Shown in pieces: positions 47,181 to 56,346 of a stretch of DNA of 64,000 nucleotides. Positions within the stretch are counted from its first letter, which is position 1. Every line of letters starts with the position of its first letter. Source of the stretch: Pseudomonas atagonensis (GTDB lineage: Bacteria; Pseudomonadota; Gammaproteobacteria; Pseudomonadales; Pseudomonadaceae); assembly GCF_011369485.1 (NCBI RefSeq), contig NZ_VXCA01000025.1, positions 62,001-126,000 of the forward strand, given 5' to 3'. A program made the translations under genes and the position numbers. Below the pieces are notes generated by a model that saw only the letters and a program-made list of their open reading frames with translations, ran no database searches and was not told the origin of the DNA.

Positions 47181-48313
47181 CAGAACTCCTCCAGCAACTG
47201 TGCCACGTTGCGCTCGGCCATTGCCGGGCCGACGCTCATGCCGACGCCGCTGTGCATCAGCGCCACACTCAACCCCGCTGCCGGGCGCAGGAACGAAAAC
47301 GGCCCCGGCCCACGGGAACCATAGACGCCCTGCCAGCGCTCGACCACTTGCACTGTGCAGCCCAATGTCTGCTCGGCCAGCGCGATCATCCAGTCGTCGA
47401 CTTGTTCGGCATTGAACGGCGACGGATCGCTGCCGTAATGGTGCGAATCGCCAATGATCAACTCGCCATAAGGTGTCGGGCTGATCAGCAGATGAATGCC
47501 GTTTTCCTGCAGGTGCGGCTGTTCGCGCAGAATTTGCGCCTGCACCGCAGCCGCTTCCGGCAGATCGGCGAAGGCGCCGTAGTGCACACAACTCAGGCCG
47601 GTGAGCAAGGCGTGCTGCAGATTCAGTTGGACTTGCGGCTTGGCGCGGAGCATTTGCAACCGGCAGATCTGCGGATCGAGCACGGCGATCGGCTCGGCCA
47701 GCAAGGTCTGATAATCGTGGCCGGAGCAGACGATGATCTGCTTCGCGGAAAAGCTGCCGGCGGTGCTTTTCAGGCGTCCCGGTTCAACGTCGCGCACCAG
47801 CGTCGAAAAGTGAAACTCGACGCTGAGGTCGCGGCGCAGGTAGTCGATCAACGCCGGGATCGCTTCACGCGAGTACAACTGTTGATCGTCCCTGCCGTGA
47901 AGTGCCGCGCGGTGATGGCTGAACTGGCCGTTGTACAGATCACGCAGGGCAGCGCCTCGCAGCAAGTCTACGTTGTAGCCATGCTCGATGGCGCGACCGG
48001 CGCAGAAGCTTTCGAGCAGATGCTCTTCGGCTTCAGTGCGGGCGAACAGGTACGAGCCGTTGCGTTTGGTTTTCAGCCCGGCGAGTTGCGCCCAGTCGCC
48101 CCAGATGTCGCGGCTGGCCTTGGCCAGAGCGAGCATTTGGCCCGGCGGTTGGCCAGTGACCAGCGCCTGGCCGAAGTTGCGCACCGAAGCACCGAGGGGT
48201 GTGGCGGTGCGTTCGAAGACGGCGACCTTGAGGCCACGTTTGGCCGCGGCGTAGGCATGGGACAGGCCGAGGATGCCGGCGCCAACGATGAGCAGGTCTT
48301 TGTGTTGTGTCAT
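47180..48313 (-). CDS. Phosphonate-associated FAD-dependent oxidoreductase (DAO-like)
   Basis: A 377-residue D-amino-acid-oxidase-like flavoprotein. The N-terminal FAD motif is LLIVGAGILGLSHAYAAAKRG, followed by RNFGQALVTGQPPG, and C-terminal GVYGSRGPGPFSFLRPAAGLSVALMHSGVGMSVGPAMAE. It fits the family repeatedly found beside aminoethylphosphonate transporters and PhnZ-type oxygenases, some of which are reported to oxidise aminoalkylphosphonates. It may act on N-substituted or unsubstituted 2-aminoethylphosphonate. It is coupled to the PhnZ-like gene. Confidence 0.85.
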   Translation of the reverse strand: MTQHKDLLIVGAGILGLSHAYAAAKRGLKVAVFERTATPLGASVRNFGQALVTGQPPGQMLALAKASRDIWGDWAQLAGLKTKRNGSYLFARTEAEEHLLESFCAGRAIEHGYNVDLLRGAALRDLYNGQFSHHRAALHGRDDQQLYSREAIPALIDYLRRDLSVEFHFSTLVRDVEPGRLKSTAGSFSAKQIIVCSGHDYQTLLAEPIAVLDPQICRLQMLRAKPQVQLNLQHALLTGLSCVHYGAFADLPEAAAVQAQILREQPHLQENGIHLLISPTPYGELIIGDSHHYGSDPSPFNAEQVDDWMIALAEQTLGCTVQVVERWQGVYGSRGPGPFSFLRPAAGLSVALMHSGVGMSVGPAMAERNVAQLLEEF

Positions 48314-48340
48314 GGAGATTTGCCCTGAATGGGAGACCGT

Positions 48341-48434
48341 CTTCGCGAGCAAGCCTGCTCCCACAGGTGGATCAGGTGTGCACAGATTTTGTGTTCACTG
48401 GCGATCCAACGTGGGAGCGGGCTTGCTCGAGAAG
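48341..48434. repeat. REP pair (inverted, slightly diverged)
   Basis: TTCGCGAGCAAGCCTGCTCC and ACGTGGGAGCGGGCTTGCTC are about 45 bp apart between the FAD oxidoreductase gene and the substrate-binding-protein gene. Confidence 0.88.
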
Positions 48435-48458
48435 AGGCTCTGTCAGTCGATGAAATTC

Positions 48459-49484
48459 TTACTTGGCAGCAACTTTCTCGGACTTGCCGTCATAGCGCTT
48501 GCGCCACTCGGTGAGGATCTCGTCACGGTTCTTCGAAGCCCAGGCAAAGTCGTTCTTGATCAGGCGCTGCTCGTAGTCCGCCGGCAGTTCGGTCTGCGGC
48601 TTGGCGATGCCCGGTTGCGCGAGGACGGCGAAGTTCTCTTTGTACAGATCCATCGCCTCGGCGCTGGCGGAGAAGTCAGCCAGTTTCTTCGCCGCTTCTT
48701 CGTGCGGCGTGCCTTTGATCACGGCGGTTGCTTCGATCTCCCAGCCCAGACCCTCCTTCGGCAGGATGATGTCCAGCGGCGCGCCCTGACGCTTCAGTTG
48801 AACGGCCGGGTATTCGAAGGAAATCCCGATCGGGAATTCGCCCGCCGCCGCCAGTTTGCAAGGCTTGGAACCGGAGTGAACGTACTGGCCGATGTTCTGG
48901 TGCAGACCGTCCATGTAAGCCCAGCCCTGCTTCTCGCCGAAGGTTTGCAGCCAGGCGCTGACGTCGAGGAAACCGGTGCCGGACGAGGCCGGGTTCGGCA
49001 TCACGATCTTGCCTTTGTACTCAGGCTTGGTCAGGTTCTGCCAGCTCACCGGTTTGGTCAGGCCTTGTTTCTCGGCCTCGACGGTGTTGAAGCAAATGGT
49101 TGCAGCCCAGACGTCCATGCCGACCCAGGCTGGCGGGTTGGCGGCGTCGCGGTAGTTCGCACCGATCTTGCCCAGGTCCTTCGGCGCATAGCTTTGCAGC
49201 ATGCCTTGCTGATCGAGGATCGCCAGGCTCGAGGCGGCCAGGCCCCACACCGCGTCAGCCTGCGGGCGAGCCTTTTCGGCGAGCAGTTTGGCGGTGATGA
49301 TCCCGGTGGAATCGCGCACCCACTTGATCTCGACGTCCGGGTTGGCCTTTTCGAAGGCTTCTTTGTAGGACTTCAACTGCTCGGCTTCGAGGGCGGTGTA
49401 CACCGTCAACTCGGTTTTTGCCGCGAAGGCATTCAGGCTGAAAGTAGCGAGCACAGCAGCGGCCAGAGCCATAGGCTTGAACAT
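48459..49484 (-). CDS. 2-Aminoethylphosphonate ABC transporter, periplasmic binding protein
   Basis: A 341-residue type II binding protein. The signal peptide is cleaved after about residue 21 (NAFA). The mature part begins KTELTVYTALEAEQLKSYK, like iron(III)- and phosphonate-binding family members, and includes GKIVMPNPASSGTGFLDVSAWLQTFG, the phosphate-binding Ser/Thr-rich turn. It captures 2-aminoethylphosphonate, judged by its permease, ATPase and phosphonate-enzyme neighbours; an iron-binding function would lack the Tyr ligands expected. It follows the permease-ATPase pair in the same operon. Confidence 0.87.
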   Translation of the reverse strand: MFKPMALAAAVLATFSLNAFAAKTELTVYTALEAEQLKSYKEAFEKANPDVEIKWVRDSTGIITAKLLAEKARPQADAVWGLAASSLAILDQQGMLQSYAPKDLGKIGANYRDAANPPAWVGMDVWAATICFNTVEAEKQGLTKPVSWQNLTKPEYKGKIVMPNPASSGTGFLDVSAWLQTFGEKQGWAYMDGLHQNIGQYVHSGSKPCKLAAAGEFPIGISFEYPAVQLKRQGAPLDIILPKEGLGWEIEATAVIKGTPHEEAAKKLADFSASAEAMDLYKENFAVLAQPGIAKPQTELPADYEQRLIKNDFAWASKNRDEILTEWRKRYDGKSEKVAAK

Positions 49485-49525
49485 GATCGTTTTCCTGTAG
49501 GTGAGTTGAGGTTGGCAGGTGTGAA

Positions 49526-51250
49526 TCAGTGACCGGGCGCGGTTTGTCGCCAGGCCTGGGAACGGCGCAGCAAGCCGCGCGAAGCCCATGCCAGCAGCAA
49601 GGACACGCCCGCCGAGGTGAACAGAATCAGGGTCGACATCGCCGCAGCACCGCCGACGTTGCCAGCGTCATCCATGTTCAGCACCGCCACCGCCGCGAGG
49701 ATGGTGTCGGGGCTGTAGAGGAAGATCGCTGCGGACACCGTGGTCATCGCCGAGACGAACAGGTAGCGCACGATATCGAGCAGTGCCGGCAGGCAGATCG
49801 GCACGGTGACGCGCAGGTAATGCCGGTAAAGCGGCGCCTTGAGCGACAGAGCAGCAGCTTCGAACTCGGCGTCGAGTTGGCGCAGCGCGGTGGTCGCGGT
49901 CATCTGCGCGGTGGTCAAATAGTGAGCAATAGTGCAGACGATCAGCAGGGTCATCGTCCCGTAGAGCACGTGCAGCGGGTTGCCGGTGAGATTGAAGAAG
50001 AAGACGTAACCCAGACCGAGCACCAGCCCCGGCACCGCCATCGGTACGAAACTGAGCATGCGCAGCGTCAGATTCAGCCCGCGCTGGCTGCGGGTCTTTT
50101 CCATCAGGTAGGCGCCGGTGAAGATCAGCACGCTGCCGATCAACGCCGTACCCAGCGCCATCTTCAGACTGTTGCCGTAGGCCAGCCAGCCACCGCCGGC
50201 GGTCTCGTTGAACTGATAGTGGTTGAGCGACAGCGACAGGTTGTACGGCCAGAACTTCACCAGCGACGAGAACACGGCCATGCCGAACACCAGCAGCAAC
50301 GCCGCGCTGATCAGCAGGACGATGGCCAGATAACAGGCGTCGCGCTTCTTCGACGGCGCCGGTTTGAACACTTGGGCACGGCCGCTCATGGAATCGCCGT
50401 GACGGCGACGCAGCCAGGCATCGACACCAAAACTGAACAGTGCCGGCAGCAGCAGAACCATGCCGATCAACGCACCACGACCGAATTGCTGTTGGCCGAC
50501 CACGGCTTTGTAGGCTTCCAGCGCCAGCACTTGATAGTCGCCACCGACCACCACCGGTACGCCGAAATCAGTGATCGTCAGGGTGAACACCAGGCAGAAC
50601 GCGGCAAATACAGCCTGGCGGGTTGCCGGCCAGGTGATGCTGCGAAAGGCCTTCGCCGGGCTCGCGCCCATGCTCGACGCCGCATCGAAAAGACGTGCAT
50701 CCGCCAACGACAGCGCCGAGAGCAAAATCATCAACGCGTGGGGAAAGGTGTAAATCACCTCGCCCAGCACAATGCCCCAGAAGCCATAGATGTTGTCCGA
50801 GAGCAACCCGCGCAACATGCCCTGATTGCCAAACAGATAGACCAGCGCAATGCCCGGCAGCATCGACGGCGCCATCAGCGGCAACAGGGAAATCCCGCGC
50901 CAGATACCCTTCGCCGGAATCAGCGTGCGTTGCAGCGCGTAAGCAAACAGGTAGGCCAGCGGTACAACGATGGCCGCGACGCTGAGGGAAACTTTCAGGC
51001 TGTTGCCGAGCAGCCAGTGGAAATTCTCGCTGCTCACCAGCTCCTTGGCGGCGACCCAGCCACCGCCCTGCCCGGCCTCGCTGCTGAAGCCGCGCCAGAA
51101 GATCGCCAGCAGCGGCAGCAACACCGCGACACCGAGTAACACCAGCAAGAGGACTTTGCCGCCGACCACAAAAATGCGGTCACCGATCTCGGCACGGGAA
51201 GTCTGCTGCACTCGCTTGTGCGGTAGCGGCAGCGCGAGGTTGCTGTTCAT
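49526..51250 (-). CDS. 2-Aminoethylphosphonate ABC transporter, fused permease
   Basis: A 574-residue protein with about 12 helices in two MetI-like halves, so a single chain supplies both permease units. Each half has its EAA loop: ADARLFDAASSMGASPAKAFRSITWP in the first, LDAEFEAAALSLKAPLYRHYLRVTVP in the second. The architecture is that of FbpB-like and PhnU2-type permeases. The start at 51250 overlaps the ATPase stop by one base. Context assigns phosphonate import. Confidence 0.9.
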   Translation of the reverse strand: MNSNLALPLPHKRVQQTSRAEIGDRIFVVGGKVLLLVLLGVAVLLPLLAIFWRGFSSEAGQGGGWVAAKELVSSENFHWLLGNSLKVSLSVAAIVVPLAYLFAYALQRTLIPAKGIWRGISLLPLMAPSMLPGIALVYLFGNQGMLRGLLSDNIYGFWGIVLGEVIYTFPHALMILLSALSLADARLFDAASSMGASPAKAFRSITWPATRQAVFAAFCLVFTLTITDFGVPVVVGGDYQVLALEAYKAVVGQQQFGRGALIGMVLLLPALFSFGVDAWLRRRHGDSMSGRAQVFKPAPSKKRDACYLAIVLLISAALLLVFGMAVFSSLVKFWPYNLSLSLNHYQFNETAGGGWLAYGNSLKMALGTALIGSVLIFTGAYLMEKTRSQRGLNLTLRMLSFVPMAVPGLVLGLGYVFFFNLTGNPLHVLYGTMTLLIVCTIAHYLTTAQMTATTALRQLDAEFEAAALSLKAPLYRHYLRVTVPICLPALLDIVRYLFVSAMTTVSAAIFLYSPDTILAAVAVLNMDDAGNVGGAAAMSTLILFTSAGVSLLLAWASRGLLRRSQAWRQTAPGH

Positions 51251-52326
51251 CAGGCAAACACCTGCAGGCTGCGTGGCGGCAAGGCGACCATGATTTGCTG
51301 GGCGCCGAGGCGCGGCATGGCTTCCGGTGCCAGTTCGGCGAGCAGTGCGTGGCCCGGCAGTTGATCAAGTTCGAAGCTCATGCGGCACCGGTTGCCGAGG
51401 AAAGTGATCTCGCGGACTTTGGCCGGAAACAGGTTTTCCTCATGCACCAGCGGATTGACGTTGATCGCTTCCGGGCGACAGAACAAACGGCCCGAGGCTC
51501 GCTGAACACTGCCGTCGCTCAGGCGCAGGTTCATCCCGCCGACCTGAGCATGACTGTCGCTGCTGCGCTGGAAAGGCAGCCAGTTACCCTGACCGACGAA
51601 CTCGGCCACGAACGGCGTGGCTGGGCGGTTGTAGATTTCCTGCGGGGTGGCGTACTGCTCGACGCGGCCGTTGTTCATCACGGCGATGCGGTCGGCCATC
51701 AGCATGGCTTCGTCCTGATTGTGCGTGACCATCAGGGTGGTGATGCCGAGGTTGCGCTGCAGTTGGCGCAGCTCGGTGCACAGATGCTCGCGCACTCGGG
51801 CGTCGAGGGCCGACATCGGTTCGTCGAGTAGCAGCAGTGATGGTGCCGGTGCCAAGGCTCGAGCTAGCGCAACGCGCTGCTGTTGGCCACCGGATAACTG
51901 GCCCGGGTACTTTTTCTCGCTGCCGGTGAGGCCGACCAGTTCGAGCATCTGCCCGACGCGGCGGCGCACTTCATCACGACCGCTGCCGGCGAGGCCGTAG
52001 GCAATGTTCGCTTCGACCGTCAGATTGGGGAACAACGCGTAGGACTGGAACAGAATCCCGTAGTCGCGGGCCTGCGGGGCAAGGTGCGAGACGTCGCGGT
52101 CACCGAGGTACAACTCGCCGCTGTCCTGCTTTTCCAGACCGGCGATGCAGCGCAGCAACGTGGTCTTGCCGCAGCCCGAAGGGCCGAGCAGGCAGACCAG
52201 TTCACCGGCGGCGACGTCGAGGGAGACGTTATCCAGTGCGGTGAACGCGCCGAAGCGTTTCTGCACGCCGCGCACTTTCATCGGTGCGCCGGGGTTGGTC
52301 AGGGCAGTTGCGATGGCAGGGTTCAT
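51250..52326 (-). CDS. 2-Aminoethylphosphonate ABC transporter, ATP-binding protein
   Basis: A 358-residue importer ATPase of the spermidine/iron/phosphonate type. The Walker A is GPSGCGKTT, the Q-loop ILFQSYALFPNL, the signature LSGGQQQRV, the Walker B LLLLDEPMSALD, and the H-loop VTHNQDEA. A C-terminal TOBE domain starts at about 270. It energises the fused permease downstream. The gene is the first after the LysR regulator, separated by a 107-bp palindrome. Confidence 0.93.
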   Translation of the reverse strand: MNPAIATALTNPGAPMKVRGVQKRFGAFTALDNVSLDVAAGELVCLLGPSGCGKTTLLRCIAGLEKQDSGELYLGDRDVSHLAPQARDYGILFQSYALFPNLTVEANIAYGLAGSGRDEVRRRVGQMLELVGLTGSEKKYPGQLSGGQQQRVALARALAPAPSLLLLDEPMSALDARVREHLCTELRQLQRNLGITTLMVTHNQDEAMLMADRIAVMNNGRVEQYATPQEIYNRPATPFVAEFVGQGNWLPFQRSSDSHAQVGGMNLRLSDGSVQRASGRLFCRPEAINVNPLVHEENLFPAKVREITFLGNRCRMSFELDQLPGHALLAELAPEAMPRLGAQQIMVALPPRSLQVFA

Positions 52327-52438
52327 GGACAGACCTCATCAAGCAGATGGGGCCAATCCTAGAGTTGTAATGCGTCCGTCATGTGGCAGTGAGGCAAAAA
52401 CGGCCGATAGTGGTATTCAGGGATTTTGGTTGACCAAA

Positions 52439-52545
52439 GATCGTTCCCACGCTCCGCGTGGGAATGCAGCCCGGGACGCTCTGCGTCCCAAAGCCGAACG
52501 CGGAGCGTCCGTAGAGGCATTCCCACGCAGAGCGTGGGAACGATC
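52439..52545. repeat. Palindromic repeat, GATCGTTCCCACGC type
   Basis: The outer arms GATCGTTCCCACGCTCCGCG and GAGCGTGGGAACGATC are inverted, and an inner pair (GGGACGCTCTGCGTCCC and relatives) makes a multi-stem structure of 107 bp. This third repeat family sits between the LysR gene and the transporter ATPase gene. Confidence 0.9.
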
Positions 52546-52550
52546 ATCTG

Positions 52551-53414
52551 CTAGGCCGGAGACATTTCTTGGGCCAGGCCAAGAAATGCCGCCGGCAACC
52601 GCGCGCCCTTGCGCTCCTTCAGGCAATACAAATACTCAGGAATCTGCGGCGCATTCTCGATGGTCAGCACGCGCAACTGCGGATCATGCGGCACTTCCTG
52701 GCGGGCAATGATGCTGATGCCGATGTTGCGCAGCACCGCCTCACGGATCGACTCGCGGCTGCCAATCTCCAGCAGCGGCCCGAAACTCACGCCCGCGCTG
52801 GCCAGCAACTCCTCAGTCAGTCGCCGCGTCGTCGAACCGGACTCACGCATCAACAACGTGTGCCCGGCCAATGCGCTCAGCGCTACGTGGTCGTGCGCCG
52901 CCAGTGGATGATTGCGATGCACCGCCAGCACCAACGGATCGCTGCCCAGCACCCGACGGATCAGCCGTGCATCGTCGAGCAACTGCGACGATGCCGCGAC
53001 ATCCACCCTGTAATCCTCCAGCGCTTCGAGCACCTGCTGCGAATTGCCGATTTCCACAGACACTTCCACCTGCGGCAACCGCTCGCGGAAGGTCTTTACC
53101 AGATCGAGGATGTAATACGGCGCAGTGGCGGCGATGCGCAGCGTGCCCTGCACCTGACCGCTGTTGCGCAGGAAGAACTCGATATCGGCCTCCTGCTGCA
53201 ACAGCGCCTTGACCATCGGTAACAGCCGCGCGCCTTCGTCGCTGACACTTAGACGCCGGCCGCCACGGTAGAACAGCTCCACCGAATACTGGCTTTCCAG
53301 ATTGCGGATCTGCGTGGTCACGGTCGGTTGGCTGAGGCCAAGCTTTTTCGCCGCCAGCGTGATGCTGCCCAGGCGGGCGACCATGTAAAACGCTTTCAGC
53401 TCGGCACTCAGCAC
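52551..53414 (-). CDS. LysR-family regulator, probably of the phosphonate genes
   Basis: A 287-residue LysR-type regulator. The N-terminal winged HTH is [32 protein letters not shown], and a periplasmic-binding-like effector domain covers about 90-285. It is immediately upstream of, and collinear with, the aminoethylphosphonate transporter genes, in an arrangement common for phosphonate-responsive LysR proteins. It ends 225 bp before the ATPase gene. The effector is probably 2-aminoethylphosphonate or a derivative. Confidence 0.88.
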   Translation of the reverse strand: MLSAELKAFYMVARLGSITLAAKKLGLSQPTVTTQIRNLESQYSVELFYRGGRRLSVSDEGARLLPMVKALLQQEADIEFFLRNSGQVQGTLRIAATAPYYILDLVKTFRERLPQVEVSVEIGNSQQVLEALEDYRVDVAASSQLLDDARLIRRVLGSDPLVLAVHRNHPLAAHDHVALSALAGHTLLMRESGSTTRRLTEELLASAGVSFGPLLEIGSRESIREAVLRNIGISIIARQEVPHDPQLRVLTIENAPQIPEYLYCLKERKGARLPAAFLGLAQEMSPA

Positions 53415-53430
53415 ACCCGTCCCTCTTCCT

Positions 53431-55686
53431 CTATTTGCGCAACAGGCGCAAACCGTTGAACACCACCAACAAGCTCACGCCCATGTCGGCGAACACCGCC
53501 ATCCACATGGTGGCGAGCCCGGCGAAGGTTACCCCAAGAAAGATAGCCTTGATCACCAATGCCAACGCAATGTTCTGCTTCAGGATGCTGGCTGTGTTGC
53601 GGGACAGGCTGATGAAGGCCGGAATCTTGCGCAAATCATCGTCCATCAGGGCGACATCGGCGGTTTCAATCGCGGTGTCGGTGCCTGCTGCGGCCATGGC
53701 AAAACCGATCTCGGCGCGGGCCAGTGCCGGCGCATCGTTGATGCCGTCGCCGACCATGCCGACCCGATGGCCCTGTTTGTACAGGTCTTCGATGGCTTGC
53801 AGCTTATCGGTCGGCAGCAAATCGCCCTTGGCCTGATCGATACCGACCTGAGCGGCAATCGCCTGCGCGGTGTGGACGTTGTCGCCGGTAAGCATCAGGG
53901 TTTTCACGCCCAGTGCATGCAACTGACGGATCGCTTCGCGGCTGGTTTCCTTGACGGTGTCGGCCACGGCGAACAGTGCCAGCGGGCCGGACTTGTCGAG
54001 CAGCAACACCACGGATTTGCCCTGCTTTTCCAGCGCAAACAGCTTTTCTTCCAGTTGCGGCGAGCACAGACCCAATTCTTCGACCAACCGATGGTTGCCC
54101 AAGTGATAGGTCTGGCCGTTGATTTCACCTTTGACGCCGCGACCGCCCAGCGCTTCGAAGTTATCCACAACCAGCGCGGCGAAGTTTTTATCCACAGCGG
54201 CGTTGGCGATGGCCAGCGACACCGGGTGATCGGAACGCCCGGCCAGTGCAGCGGCAATCGCTGGAGCGGTGGCGTCGGCCGTCGGGTCGAGGGACAGGTA
54301 GTCGGTCTGTACCGGTTTGCCGTGGGTGATGGTGCCGGTCTTGTCGAGGGCCAGATAGTCGAGCTTGAAACCGCCCTCCAGGTACACGCCGCCCTTGACC
54401 AGAATGCCTTTGCGCGCCGCCGCCGCGAGGCCGCTGACGATGGTCACCGGGGTGGAAATCACCAGTGCACACGGGCAAGCCACCACCAGCAGCACCAGTG
54501 CGCGGTAGATCCAGTCGAACCACGCCGCGCCCATGAACAGTGGCGGGATGATCGCTACAGCCAACGCGAACACAAACACCACGGGGGTGTAGATTTTCGA
54601 GAACTGATCGACGAAGCGTTGGGTTGGCGCCCGTGCACCTTGGGCTTGCTCGACGGCGTGGATGATCCGGGCCAGAGTTGAGTTGTTCGCCGCTGCGGTG
54701 ACCGTGTATTCCAGCGAACCGGCCTGGTTGATGGTGCCGGCGAAGACTTTGTCACCCACGGCTTTTTCCACTGGCAGGCTTTCACCGGTGATCGGCGCCT
54801 GATCGATGGTCGAGCTGCCGCTGACGACTTCGCCGTCCAGCGCAATGCGCTCACCGGGTTTTACCCGCACGCGAGCGCCCAGCTCGACGCTTTTAACCTC
54901 TTGTTCGATCCAGTTACCGTCGGCTTGCTGCACGGTGGCTTGTTCCGGGGTCATCTGCATCAGGCCGCTGATCGCGTTGCGCGCACGGTCCAGCGAGCGC
55001 GCCTCGATCAGCTCGGCCACGGTGAACAGGAACATCACCATTGCCGCTTCCGGCCATTGCCCGATCAGTACCGCACCGGTCACCGCGATGCTCATCAGCG
55101 CGTTGATGTTGAGGTTGCGGTTCTTCAGGGCGATCCAGCCCTTTTTATAGGTGGTCAGGCCGCCGCTGAGGATCGACACCAGCGCAATGATCGCCACCAC
55201 CCAGGTCGGTGCGGCGCTGGTGAAGTGGATCACCTCGGCGGCAAGCGCACCGACGCCGGACAGCGCCAGCGGCCACCAGTGCTTTTTCACTGGCGCGGGT
55301 GCTGGCGCGTCGACGCCCGCCTCCAATGGCTCTGCGTGCATGCCCAGGGATTTGATCGCCTCGGTGATCGGCGCGGTGTTCGGCAACGTATGGGTAACGC
55401 CGAGCACGCGGTTGATCAGGTTGAATTCCAGCTGCTCGACGCCAGCCAGTTTGCCGAGTTTGTTCTGGATCAGCGTCTGCTCGGTCGGGCAATCCATCGC
55501 CTCGATGCGGAAACTGCTCAACCGGGCGTCGGCGCTTTTTGCCTCGCTCAGTTGCACCAGCGCAGGCGCGGCGGCTTTCGACGAGCAGCAGGAATCGCCA
55601 CCGTGGGAATGCTTATGCACAGGCTGCAATTTATGACTGTGGTCGTGCCCGTCGCCGGGCTTATGGGTGTGCTGGGAATCGCTCAT
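53431..55686 (-). CDS. cadA: Cd/Zn/Pb-exporting P1B-type ATPase CadA
   Basis: A 751-residue heavy-metal ATPase. The His-rich N-terminus (HTHKPGDGHDHSHK and HKHSHGGDSCCSS) and an HMA domain with MDCPTEQ (residues about 60-125) come first. Eight helices follow, with the ion motif VACPCALVIS, the phosphorylation loop LALDKTGTITHG, GRSDHPVS and GDGINDAPALA. The protein pumps Cd2+, Zn2+ or Pb2+ out of the cytoplasm. It is divergent from cadR, with a shared operator, so it should be metal-induced. Confidence 0.95.
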   Translation of the reverse strand: MSDSQHTHKPGDGHDHSHKLQPVHKHSHGGDSCCSSKAAAPALVQLSEAKSADARLSSFRIEAMDCPTEQTLIQNKLGKLAGVEQLEFNLINRVLGVTHTLPNTAPITEAIKSLGMHAEPLEAGVDAPAPAPVKKHWWPLALSGVGALAAEVIHFTSAAPTWVVAIIALVSILSGGLTTYKKGWIALKNRNLNINALMSIAVTGAVLIGQWPEAAMVMFLFTVAELIEARSLDRARNAISGLMQMTPEQATVQQADGNWIEQEVKSVELGARVRVKPGERIALDGEVVSGSSTIDQAPITGESLPVEKAVGDKVFAGTINQAGSLEYTVTAAANNSTLARIIHAVEQAQGARAPTQRFVDQFSKIYTPVVFVFALAVAIIPPLFMGAAWFDWIYRALVLLVVACPCALVISTPVTIVSGLAAAARKGILVKGGVYLEGGFKLDYLALDKTGTITHGKPVQTDYLSLDPTADATAPAIAAALAGRSDHPVSLAIANAAVDKNFAALVVDNFEALGGRGVKGEINGQTYHLGNHRLVEELGLCSPQLEEKLFALEKQGKSVVLLLDKSGPLALFAVADTVKETSREAIRQLHALGVKTLMLTGDNVHTAQAIAAQVGIDQAKGDLLPTDKLQAIEDLYKQGHRVGMVGDGINDAPALARAEIGFAMAAAGTDTAIETADVALMDDDLRKIPAFISLSRNTASILKQNIALALVIKAIFLGVTFAGLATMWMAVFADMGVSLLVVFNGLRLLRK

Positions 55687-55716
55687 TGGTCGCGTCCATG
55701 AAGGTGCCTGTTGCCA

Positions 55717-55747
55717 AGTAAAGACCCTGTAGCCACTATAGGGTCAA
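55717..55747 (-). promoter_or_regulatory. CadR-controlled cadA promoter and operator
   Basis: Read toward cadA, TTGACC (55742-55747) and TTTACT (55717-55722) are 19 bp apart, the overlong spacer typical of MerR-family promoters. Between and over them lies a 21-bp dyad (55724-55744) with arms ACCCTATAG and CTACAGGGT around TGG. This is the expected binding site for CadR. Confidence 0.85.
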
Positions 55748-55770
55748 GCACCCTTTTGGAGATTGCCGTC

Positions 55771-56220
55771 ATGAAGATCGGAGAACTGGCCAGACTGACC
55801 GACTGCGCCGTGGAAACCATCCGTTACTACGAACGCGAAAACCTGCTGCCAGAGCCGGCCCGCAGCGACGGCAACTACCGCGTCTACACCCAGGCCCACG
55901 CCGAACGCCTGACCTTCATCCGCAACTGCCGCACCCTCGACATGACCCTCGAAGAAATTCGCAGCCTGCTGGCCTTGCGCGACAGCCCGCAGGATCAGTG
56001 CGAGAACGTCAATGCGCTGATCGACGAGCACATCCAGCATGTGAAGGCACGGATTGATGGATTGTTGGCGTTGCAGACACAACTGCTCGACCTGCGCCAG
56101 CGTTGCGGCGAAGGGCCGATGGCCGATCAATGCGGAATTTTGCAGCGATTGGAGGTGAGTGGCGGGGTTGTCGCGACGGAAGTCGAACACTCGCACGTAG
56201 GCCGCAGCCACGGCCATTAA
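55771..56220 (+). CDS. cadR: Cd(II)/Pb(II)-responsive MerR-family regulator CadR
   Basis: A 149-residue MerR-type activator. The N-terminal winged HTH is MKIGELARLTDCAVETIRYYERENLLPEPAR in outline. A dimerisation helix follows, and the metal-site cysteines are C77, C112 and C121. The C-terminus is His-rich (EHSHVGRSHGH), as in P. putida CadR. It untwists the cadA promoter when it binds metal. The ATG at 55771 was chosen for the canonical MKIGELA start; upstream codons lie in the operator. Confidence 0.94.
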   Translation: MKIGELARLTDCAVETIRYYERENLLPEPARSDGNYRVYTQAHAERLTFIRNCRTLDMTLEEIRSLLALRDSPQDQCENVNALIDEHIQHVKARIDGLLALQTQLLDLRQRCGEGPMADQCGILQRLEVSGGVVATEVEHSHVGRSHGH

Positions 56221-56237
56221 GATCACCCTAAAACAAA

Positions 56238-56328
56238 TGTGGGAGCGAGCTTGCTCGCGAAGGGGTGGTGTCAGTCGACGTAGAGGGTGACTGATTCACC
56301 GCTTTCGCGAGCAAGCCCGCTCCCACAG
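56238..56328. repeat. REP pair (inverted)
   Basis: TGTGGGAGCGAGCTTGCTCG at the left and TTCGCGAGCAAGCCCGCTCC at the right, about 45 bp apart, between convergent cadR and thyA. Confidence 0.9.
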
Positions 56329-56346
56329 GGTATTGCGTATTGCTTG

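Noticed and set aside
48459-49484. Iron(III)-binding protein assignment for the binding protein
   Set aside because: The fold family also contains iron binders, but the adjacent PhnZ-like and FAD oxidoreductase genes and the permease type fit phosphonate uptake better.
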